Of a stretch of DNA of 5,362 nucleotides, positions 1 to 4,761 are shown piece after piece. Source of the stretch: a bacterium (GTDB lineage Bacteria; Bdellovibrionota_C; UBA2361; OMII01); contig JAFMIS010000199.1 in assembly GCA_017853915.1 (NCBI GenBank), forward strand, positions 1 to 5,362, read 5' to 3'. A model generated the notes under the pieces. It was not told the DNA's origin, searched no databases, and saw nothing but the letters and a program-made list of their open reading frames with translations. A program made the position numbers and the translations under genes. Position 1 is the stretch's first letter. Every line of letters starts with the position of its first letter.

Positions 1-67
1 TTCTCTCGATCAAAATTCCCGATAGAGCCTGGTTGAATAATCAGTCAAACCTGTCAAGAATGGACGC

Positions 68-1264
68 GTGACTACCGAACACGTACCAAGCCAGCCTCTT
101 CTCGAAGAGGCCGAAAAGATTCTGATGAGAGACCAATCACTCACGTCAGCGGATCTGGTGCTGCGGCTGCGCTCAGCTTTCCCCGACGTACCCGCCGAGG
201 TGATCGGATTAGCGGCCGAGACCACTGCGCTGCGGCGCGTCGCTCACGACAAACTCGGCAGTTGGGCGGCCAGGGGGATCTTTTCCCGGGCTCTGCTTGA
301 GCAAGCCTCCAGGGCCTCCATCGCTCGTCACCGCGCCCGTTGCTTTGTAGGTCGCGAGAATATACTTGAGGTCGGGACCGGCACTGGCGCCGACACGGCT
401 GAACTTGCCCGCGTCGCCAGACGCGTCACCACCATCGAAAGCGACCCACAACGATGCGAGGTAGCCCAGCACAACCTCCACATCCAGGGGATCACGAATG
501 TTTGTTTTATCTGTGGTGATGCTCAACACGAGGTCGCGAAACTCGATCTCTCGTCATTTGATGGATTCTTTGCTGATCCCGCTCGACGAGCCAGCGACGG
601 CTCGCGATTTCGCGATTCAGAGGACTATCTCCCACCCCTCTCATGGCTGCTCAGTGTGTCGATATCAGGACTCCGCGCCATCAAGGTCAGTCCGGGATTA
701 TTCATCGAGCCTCCCCCTGGATGGGTGCGACAGTTTATCGGATTCCAGGATGAGTGCCTCGAGCAAACATTGTGGTTTGGAAGCTCGATCGTTGACTCGA
801 GCGTTCACCTTGCCGATTGCGACCTCACGTGGGCCCCACCAGCCGACAGCCCTCTCTTACCTTTCGCGACGCTCCTCAGCGGTTATCTGATTGAGGCCCA
901 CGGAGCGATCAATCGCTCTCAACACCTGAGAGTCTGCCTTAGCGAACGGGGAGCTCAGCAGGTATCTCCAGATGTCGCCTACGGAATATCCGACGCACAG
1001 CCGGCTGTAAGTCCGCTGCTGTCAGTCTTCTCCATACTTGAGGCATTTCCTTTTAATCAGAGGACGCTCAGTGAGCGTATCTCTGCTCTCGGTTGGACCT
1101 CTCGCACAGAATTTAAAAAGCGAAATTTCTCAGCAGACCTCGATCACCTTAGAAAGGCTTTACACCTACCCGCGCATACGCATAATGCCCCTTTCGGCAC
1201 CGCATTCCTCTTTCCGTGGCGAAATAAGACCTGGGTAGTACTAACCCGGAGGGTTTGTGAATAA
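68..1264 (+). CDS. THUMP-like-domain class I SAM-dependent methyltransferase
   Basis: Predicted cytoplasmic methyltransferase of 398 residues; the substrate is unknown, RNA being the likeliest by domain analogy. An N-terminal region (about 20-95) contains TALRRVAHDKLG and the LEQASRASIARHRA segment typical of this family. The Rossmann fold follows: SAM-binding motif I ILEVGTGTGADTAELA (99-114), an acidic residue at the end of beta-2 (IESDP, 123-127) and the signature FADPARR (168-174), which takes the place of the usual motif IV, then LPPLSWLL. KVSPGL (206-211) and ECLEQTLWFG (229-238) follow. The C-terminal part (about 270-398: YLIEAHGAINR, AYGISD, EFKKRNF) fits the THUMP-like domain of such proteins. 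GTG at 68 is the first start after an in-frame TAA at 38-40; the Shine-Dalgarno is weak. ATG at 125 is an alternative start. It overlaps rsmG by 8 bases, suggesting translational coupling. Family assignment is from remembered motifs. Confidence 0.87.
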   Translation: MTTEHVPSQPLLEEAEKILMRDQSLTSADLVLRLRSAFPDVPAEVIGLAAETTALRRVAHDKLGSWAARGIFSRALLEQASRASIARHRARCFVGRENILEVGTGTGADTAELARVARRVTTIESDPQRCEVAQHNLHIQGITNVCFICGDAQHEVAKLDLSSFDGFFADPARRASDGSRFRDSEDYLPPLSWLLSVSISGLRAIKVSPGLFIEPPPGWVRQFIGFQDECLEQTLWFGSSIVDSSVHLADCDLTWAPPADSPLLPFATLLSGYLIEAHGAINRSQHLRVCLSERGAQQVSPDVAYGISDAQPAVSPLLSVFSILEAFPFNQRTLSERISALGWTSRTEFKKRNFSADLDHLRKALHLPAHTHNAPFGTAFLFPWRNKTWVVLTRRVCE

Positions 1265-1949
1265 CGAATTGGTAGAATTAAATGAAGGAACTCATGAGCT
1301 GGGCATCAAGCTCGCTGAGGATAAAGCCGCGGCTTTAATCCGGTATCTTGATATCCTTGAGACTACCAACCAGTCATTTAATTTGACTCGAATTCCCCGC
1401 GCGGAGTACGTCAATCTCCATCTGCTGGACTCCCTGACGGGCGCGTTGTTCATTCCCTCCTCGCCATCTCTACGCATACTGGACATCGGAACCGGAGCTG
1501 GGTTTCCTGGTGTTCCTCTCGCGGCCGCGCTACCTCACTCACAGGTGACACTTCTTGATTCAACAGCGAAGAAGGTGCGATTTGCTCAGGAAACCGCGCA
1601 TACCTGCGGGATCTCTAATTGTAGGGGGTTGCATGCCCGAGCTGAACACATAGCTCGAGACAATACGCACCGGGAACGTTATGACATTGTAATCTCTCGC
1701 GCCGTAGCCGCGTTTGATGCCTTGATTGAGTTGATGTTGCCGTTAACTAAGGTGGGCGGGAAAGTAATAGCTCTCAAGGGCGCTAAATACGGCGAAGAAC
1801 TTCTTGGGGTCGATGACCTTGTTATGAACCTTGGGGGTTCCCCCCCACAGGTTCACACTGTGCGCCTACCTGCATCCAAGATTGAGCGCTTCTTGATCGT
1901 AGTCGATAAGGTTTCACCGACGCCTAGTAAGTTTCCACGGAACAGATAG
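1257..1949 (+). CDS. rsmG: 16S rRNA (guanine-N7)-methyltransferase RsmG (GidB)
   Basis: RsmG uses SAM to methylate N7 of G527 (E. coli numbering) in the 530 loop of 16S rRNA; loss of the enzyme gives low-level streptomycin resistance in several bacteria. The 230-residue product has the family motifs in order: NLTRI (42-46), HLLDSL (55-60), SAM motif I LDIGTGAGFPGVPLA (75-89), LLDSTAKKVRF (99-109), ARAEHIA (127-133), YDIVISRAVA (142-151), LPL.K.GGKVIALKGAKY (161-178) and a C-terminal TPSKFPR (222-228). Most relatives continue for about ten residues with a G.P...PL tail; here the protein stops after FPRNR, so it is slightly short at the C-terminus. The start is GTG at 1257, three bases after GGAGGG (1248-1253), inside the last codons of the upstream methyltransferase gene. 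rsmG usually sits beside mnmG or parA/parB; here its upstream neighbour is another methyltransferase. Confidence 0.96.
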   Translation: MNNELVELNEGTHELGIKLAEDKAAALIRYLDILETTNQSFNLTRIPRAEYVNLHLLDSLTGALFIPSSPSLRILDIGTGAGFPGVPLAAALPHSQVTLLDSTAKKVRFAQETAHTCGISNCRGLHARAEHIARDNTHRERYDIVISRAVAAFDALIELMLPLTKVGGKVIALKGAKYGEELLGVDDLVMNLGGSPPQVHTVRLPASKIERFLIVVDKVSPTPSKFPRNR

Positions 1950-1965
1950 AGCACTATTCCGTGGA
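1934..1965. terminator. Inverted repeat between convergent genes, possible bidirectional terminator
   Basis: Perfect 9-bp arms TCCACGGAA (1934-1942) and TTCCGTGGA (1957-1965) flank a 14-base loop. The left arm encodes the last codons of rsmG and its stop codon lies in the loop. The hairpin lies between convergent genes (the sigma gene ends at 1984), where a shared terminator is expected. Neither strand has a clear U-tract after the stem, so intrinsic termination is uncertain; it may instead stabilise 3' ends. Confidence 0.4.
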
Positions 1966-1983
1966 TCTCATCACACGCCCCAA

Positions 1984-2862
1984 CTAGGCTGCTTTAGCCT
2001 CAGTCAGCGCGAGCTCCTTAGCAACTTGCGCGCGAGGACGACGACGATGAATCTCCTTGCGGTGCGCGATTCGGTCTAGGATCTGATCCTGAGACTCCTC
2101 TGCTTCCGCCGCCAATGGGCCGTAATCGTCATGATTCATAACAACCCGGAGTTCGTCCTGCAGCGTATCAAGAGCCTTTTTCTTTACACGCGAGATGTGA
2201 CATCGACTGTAGCCGAGAGCGGCCGCTATATCGATAATCTGCTGCTCCTGAACGAAGATGCGCTTAATTATCTCTCGCTCTAACGCGTCCAGCTTCTCGC
2301 AAGCGTTTGAACTGCGACTTGAGAGCTCCTTACGCCACAGGGCCTCATCAGGAAGTGGGCAATCCTGACTGGTTACAGCGTCTGCTATCTCCATCGCATT
2401 GACAGACTGCAGAGCTGCGCCACCATCGGCCTCATCAGCAAAGACCTCATTGAAATCAGCCAGAAGAGCCGGAAGGGAGCTGCTGGCCGCCGCGGTAGCT
2501 ACCGCTCGCACGAGGTTGCCTTTGAGATGATAGAAAAGAAAGGTCATGAAGCTAGCGCCTTTGTAAGGGTCGAACCGCTTCACAGCCTCGCAGAGAGAGA
2601 GGTCAACGATACTGTCAACCTCGTCTAAGTCCATTCGAGAGTGCCATCGACGAAGGATGCTACGACCGAGTTTACGCGCCTTGATTCGATACTTAATAAT
2701 GAGGGCCTCTTGTTGGAGTGGGCTCAACTCACCTGAATGTCGGATAACAGAGAGGTTGTGAGCCGTCTGAGCTTTAATAGACTTTTTGTCACCCTTGGCC
2801 TTCCCCTTTAAGACCTTGAGCTTCGGCATCTTCTTCGTCATTTTTCGGCTTGCTGTTTTCAT
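1984..2862 (-). CDS. Sigma-70 family RNA polymerase sigma factor (regions 2 and 4)
   Basis: Alternative sigma factor, predicted to direct core RNA polymerase to a specialised promoter set. From ATG at 2862 the protein has 292 residues. The Lys-rich N-terminus (1-30) is followed by region 2 (about 53-121), containing DLDEVDSIVDLSLCEAVKRF, then FDPYKGASFMTF and LKGNLVRAV, the core- and -10-binding part. A 65-residue linker ends in PLPDEALW. Region 4 (about 188-240) contains LDALEREIIKRIF and a helix-turn-helix, IIDIAAALGYSRCHISRVKKKALDTL in two adjoining segments. No clear region 3 is seen. A charged tail of about 50 residues, with HRRRPRAQ near the end, is unusual. FliA/WhiG-type group 3 sigmas are the closest remembered resemblance. 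TTG at 2913 would add 17 residues; ATG 2862 is preferred because it has GTTAGG seven bases upstream and GAGAGG slightly farther. It is transcribed away from the second sigma-like gene. Confidence 0.85.
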   Translation of the reverse strand: MKTASRKMTKKMPKLKVLKGKAKGDKKSIKAQTAHNLSVIRHSGELSPLQQEALIIKYRIKARKLGRSILRRWHSRMDLDEVDSIVDLSLCEAVKRFDPYKGASFMTFLFYHLKGNLVRAVATAAASSSLPALLADFNEVFADEADGGAALQSVNAMEIADAVTSQDCPLPDEALWRKELSSRSSNACEKLDALEREIIKRIFVQEQQIIDIAAALGYSRCHISRVKKKALDTLQDELRVVMNHDDYGPLAAEAEESQDQILDRIAHRKEIHRRRPRAQVAKELALTEAKAA

Positions 2863-3015
2863 CGAAAAACCTAACCTCTCACTGTTTTCTCTTACGCAGC
2901 CCTCGCAACCCAACTCACGAGAACTTCTCCCTCTCTTCCGGTAATCACTCGAATCTGCTTCAGATTATTTTTTAACATGCTGTTTTTATTAGCCTTTTAA
3001 CCTAACAAATTTTCG

Positions 3016-3044
3016 TAATGTTTCGACCCTACCCCTGCCGATAG
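3016..3044 (+). promoter_or_regulatory. Possible sigma-28-like promoter of the second sigma gene
   Basis: TAATGTTT (3016-3023) and GCCGATAG (3037-3044) each differ by one base from the flagellar sigma-28 elements TAAAGTTT and GCCGATAA, and lie upstream of the start at 3090. The gap is 13 bases against about 11 in the consensus, which weakens the call. If used, transcription would begin near 3051. Speculative. Confidence 0.25.
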
Positions 3045-3080
3045 ACCCTCTACGGGGCTACAACTGGCGGGGAGGGTCTG
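3042..3080 (+). promoter_or_regulatory. Inverted repeat containing the Shine-Dalgarno of the second sigma gene
   Basis: AGACCCTC (3043-3050) is perfectly complementary to GAGGGTCT (3072-3079), extendable by one G-U pair at each end. The right arm includes most of the strong Shine-Dalgarno GGGGAGGG (3069-3076), 14 bases before ATG 3090. A second GACCCT at 3025-3030 could compete as a left arm. The structure could mask the ribosome site, or act as a DNA operator at the promoter. Inference only; the inverted repeat itself is plain in the sequence. Confidence 0.4.
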
Positions 3081-3089
3081 GAACGCCTA

Positions 3090-3917
3090 ATGGCAACAAA
3101 CGAAAAACCAAAAAAAGCCTCGGTCCTATCCGAAGATGACGCCAACGCGCTCGTTGTGGAGCATCAAGGCTGGGCCGAAAGCATCGCGCGAGCAGTGGCC
3201 AGAGCATGGAACATGGACTGGCGCCTCGATGGGCTCGACGGAGCCGCAATGGAAGCGCTCATCTTCTGCTCTCGACGATTTGATCCGGCTCGCGGCATAC
3301 CGTTTCGCGGCTACGCTCGAAAGCGCATTCACGAGGCGGCTACGGATGCCGCTCGCAAAACAAAGGGCTGGTCGCGAGGTGTATCAAATCGAGCCTCAGC
3401 GGAGGCTCGCGCCCGCGAAGTATCGGCAGAACTGTATGGAGTCTTCCCGGAGATTCGCGACGGCTTCCTTCCGGCTCAGGAGGGCGGCTCAGGAGATGAA
3501 CAGGAGTGTCGGGCCGCTATTCGAGAGCTCCTCATGGGGGCGAGCATTATAGCTTCGCGACAAGCGGTCTCGACAGATCCCCTTCCCGATGAATTACTCG
3601 ACTACCGACGGATGGTATCAGTGATGGCATCGCTGGAACCGGTACATCAGTGGTTGCTCTATCGCGTCTACTGGGATGGAATATCGTTACGTACCGTCGC
3701 TTCTGAGTGGGAGACGGATGGACTGAACGTTATGCGGGAACACAAAGTGCTGCTCGTTTTTTTACAGAAGAGCATGGCGCTCGGGAAACCAACCACAATC
3801 CCGAAGGTGCGTCCGGGATTAAAACCTATTATTCAGAGATTTAAACAGGAGGGATCAAAAGGTCCGTTCTCGGATGTCCTGGCAAAACCTGAACTCGAAC
3901 ACAACACCAGCACCTAG
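3090..3917 (+). CDS. Divergent sigma-70-like protein, paralogue of the neighbouring sigma
   Basis: Predicted cytoplasmic RNA polymerase sigma factor or sigma-derived regulator of 275 residues. Region 2 (about 22-90) contains HQGWAESIARAVARAW, then LDGLDGAAMEALIFC and RRFDPARGIPFRGYARKRI, matching the RFDP.KG..F.TF core of the neighbour. A linker with PLPDELLDYRR leads to region 4 (about 172-228): MASLEPVHQWLLYRVYWDG, then ISLRTVASEW and the recognition-helix area ending MREHKVLLVFLQ. The TDGLNVMREHK stretch lacks the small polar residues usual in region 4.2, so promoter recognition may be altered. A basic 45-residue tail (KPTTIPKVRPGLKPIIQRFK) follows. The start is ATG 3090: no in-frame ATG, GTG or TTG lies in the 30 bases before it. 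The Shine-Dalgarno GGGGAGGG is unusually far (14 bases). The small repeat protein begins 14 bases after its stop, indicating one operon. The sigma-fold call is firm; activity is inferred. Confidence 0.75.
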   Translation: MATNEKPKKASVLSEDDANALVVEHQGWAESIARAVARAWNMDWRLDGLDGAAMEALIFCSRRFDPARGIPFRGYARKRIHEAATDAARKTKGWSRGVSNRASAEARAREVSAELYGVFPEIRDGFLPAQEGGSGDEQECRAAIRELLMGASIIASRQAVSTDPLPDELLDYRRMVSVMASLEPVHQWLLYRVYWDGISLRTVASEWETDGLNVMREHKVLLVFLQKSMALGKPTTIPKVRPGLKPIIQRFKQEGSKGPFSDVLAKPELEHNTST

Positions 3918-3931
3918 AGGAGAGACATAGT

Positions 3932-4276
3932 ATGACCAAGAAAAAAGACGATAAGGGTGTTGAAAGAATTGGATCCACCAGCGCCACAAAGGGGGTCAAA
4001 GGCACGTCGGCCGTCGACGCTGTGGACAAGGTCAAAGCGGCTTCCGGCGTTCAGCGAGTATCTGGAGTAAAAGGGATTAAAGCCGCCTCTGGCGTTTCGG
4101 GAATATCCTTCGAACAGCGAGAGCGTTTGCTGAGCATGGTGAGCGAGGAGGCGGAGAAGCTCGCCGCGCAAGGCTTCATCCCAAAAAATCAACGTGAGGT
4201 TGTTGAACAAGCCGTCAAGATGATCATCGACTCGACACTTCTTGAGCCATCTGCTGATAAAGATGGCAAGAAGTAG
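3932..4276 (+). CDS. Small lysine-rich repeat protein in operon with sigma-like gene, function unknown
   Basis: A 114-residue protein of no recognised family, without signal peptide or membrane segment. Residues 10-58 show an unbroken three-residue period with V, I, A or T at positions 10, 13, 16 and so on up to 58. These fall into four 15-residue units starting at Lys 5, 20, 35 and 50 (for example KAASGVQRVSGVKGI), each with Gly at unit position 5. The C-terminal part (about 60-104) is predicted helical: FEQRERLLSMVSEEAEKLAA, then a turn with GFIPKN, then REVVEQAVKMIIDSTLLE. The charged ends MTKKKDDK and DKDGKK suggest a soluble protein. ATG 3932 has a strong Shine-Dalgarno, GAGGAGAG (3917-3924), 14 bases after the sigma gene stop. 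By position it may be a partner, anti-sigma or exported regulator of that sigma, as FlgM is for FliA; no FlgM homology is evident. Confidence 0.8.
   Translation: MTKKKDDKGVERIGSTSATKGVKGTSAVDAVDKVKAASGVQRVSGVKGIKAASGVSGISFEQRERLLSMVSEEAEKLAAQGFIPKNQREVVEQAVKMIIDSTLLEPSADKDGKK
3944..4123 (+). repeat. Four tandem 45-bp coding repeats in the small protein
   Basis: The region encodes four degenerate 15-residue units: KDDKGVERIGSTSAT, KGVKGTSAVDAVDKV, KAASGVQRVSGVKGI and KAASGVSGISFEQRE. All have Lys at position 1 and Gly at 5, with a hydrophobic, Ala or Thr residue at most of positions 3, 6, 9, 12 and 15; the last unit runs into the C-terminal helix. Units 3 and 4 are also similar as DNA: 4031-4051 and 4076-4096 encode (V/I)KAASGV exactly 45 bases apart, mostly with synonymous differences. 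Confidence 0.7.
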
Positions 4277-4318
4277 AGCAGAATTCATTTCATCAAACTA
4301 GACATTATGCTTTAGAAG

Positions 4319-4355
4319 CGGCGGCCGGCTCTCCTGGGCATCGTAGGATCATATG
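4319..4355. repeat. Probable decayed left repeat unit
   Basis: CGGCGGCCGGC (4319-4329) followed by CTCC and GGCATCGT resembles the right half of a full unit (CGGCGGCCGG, then CCTCC, then ATCGTCG) with the right arm of the palindrome missing. It ends exactly where the first full unit starts. This is an alignment by eye and the copy is degenerate. Confidence 0.45.
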
Positions 4356-4496
4356 TGGAGGGCGCCCGGGTCGGGCGCCGAAATATCACGATCCTCATCA
4401 ATATTTCAGGTTCTCGTTACATTCGGCGGCCGAACCGGCCGCCCTCCAAAAGCATCGTCGTTTTTTGTGTCGGCTTGATTGATGAACCCAATTATT
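4356..4496. repeat. Complete repeat unit A, cloverleaf-like
   Basis: A 141-base unit. GGAG (4357-4360) can pair with CTCC (4444-4447), closing a junction of three hairpins: GGCGCCC-GGGTC-GGGCGCC (4361-4379); GAAATAT (4380-4386) with ATATTTC (4401-4407); and GGCGGCCG-AAC-CGGCCGCC (4425-4443). Hairpins 1 and 2 abut each other, and hairpins 1 and 3 abut the closing stem. A run of six or more T residues follows about 13 bases after CTCC. Confidence 0.75.
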
Positions 4497-4623
4497 TGGA
4501 GGGCGCCGAAATCTCACGATCCTCATCAATGTTTCTGGTTCACGTTATATCCGGCGGCCGGACCGGCCGCCCTCCAAGGGATCGTCGTTTTTGTTCTCGG
4601 TTTGATTGATCAACGCAATTTTT
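4497..4623. repeat. Complete repeat unit B with 13-base deletion
   Basis: A 127-base unit, roughly 85% like unit A by eye. It lacks the 13 bases between the two GGGCGCC copies of unit A, so hairpin 1 is reduced to a single GGCGCC. Hairpin 2 has decayed (GAAATCT against ATGTTTC). Hairpin 3 (4553-4571) has perfect 9-bp arms GGCGGCCGG and CCGGCCGCC around one A. Confidence 0.75.
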
Positions 4624-4654
4624 TGGAGGGCGCCCGGGTCGGGCGCCGAAATAT
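4624..4654. repeat. Truncated right repeat unit C
   Basis: The 30 bases 4625-4654 are identical to 4357-4386 of unit A, including the full hairpin 1 and the left arm of hairpin 2, then similarity stops abruptly within hairpin 2. The perfect match over 30 bases, against divergence between A and B, suggests recent copying or conversion. Confidence 0.7.
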
Positions 4655-4761
4655 TAGAGTTTTCTCATGTCTCAGTTGCTGCAACGTCGACGGGGCACCG
4701 CCAGGTCACGTATCTTTCCTCTTCCATCGCGGCTTGGCCTTGAGTAGCCTACCCACATCGT
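4655..4761. other. Non-coding leader before the right-hand gene
   Basis: About 107 bases of non-repeat sequence between the array and the next start. It holds a short palindrome GTTGCTGCAAC and a pyrimidine-rich stretch near 4710-4732. No confident promoter or Shine-Dalgarno could be picked out, though the promoter of the downstream gene presumably lies here or in the array. Confidence 0.4.

Larger units (their letters stand above)
2863..3089. promoter_or_regulatory. Divergent intergenic region between the two sigma-like genes
   Basis: This 227-base gap must hold the promoters for both divergent genes. Positions 2967-3023 are very AT-rich against surrounding sequence of about half GC, which fits promoter DNA; no convincing -35/-10 pair for a housekeeping sigma was found on either strand. 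A small hairpin AATCTG-CTT-CAGATT (2952-2966) followed by ATTTTTT reads like a weak plus-strand terminator, but no plus-strand gene precedes it. The right end (3016-3080) holds the promoter-like and inverted-repeat elements listed separately. Confidence 0.5.
4319..4654. repeat. Intergenic array of GC-rich hairpin-forming repeat units
   Basis: Tandem copies of a 127-141-base unit fill most of the 485-base gap between the small repeat protein and the next gene. Each full unit opens with GGAGGGCGCC, has a conserved CACGATCCTCATCAAT core, a palindrome GGCGGCCG...CGGCCGCC, then CCTCC, a T-rich stretch after ATCGTCG, and TTGATTGAT near the end. There are two complete units, a right partial copy and a probable left remnant. 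The reading frames through the array encode only repetitive peptide and are not considered genes. No insertion sequence, transposase or attachment site is visible. It could be a REP/BIME-like dispersed repeat or a 3'-end structural element. Confidence 0.85.

Noticed and set aside
209..890. Reading frames of 106 codons (minus, 209-529) and 130 codons (plus, 498-890)
   Set aside because: Both are shadows of the THUMP-like methyltransferase gene, whose motifs run through the whole stretch.
2952..2973. Intrinsic terminator from a 6-bp hairpin followed by T residues
   Set aside because: The stem is short and AT-rich and no plus-strand gene ends upstream, so it is mentioned only within the intergenic entry.
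2868..3006. AACCTAAC octamer twice in the divergent region (2868-2875 and 2999-3006) as operator sites
   Set aside because: One repeated octamer in about 230 bases is near chance and shows no symmetry.
3136..3552. Plus-strand reading frame of 138 codons
   Set aside because: It lies in another frame of the second sigma-like gene, which shows clear regions 2 and 4.
3914..4288. Minus-strand reading frame of 124 codons
   Set aside because: It is the antisense of the small repeat protein, which has a strong ribosome site, operon spacing and a protein-like repeat pattern.
4319..4654. CRISPR array or integron attachment sites
   Set aside because: The units are over 120 bases with internal palindromes, have no unique spacers, and no cas or integrase gene is present.
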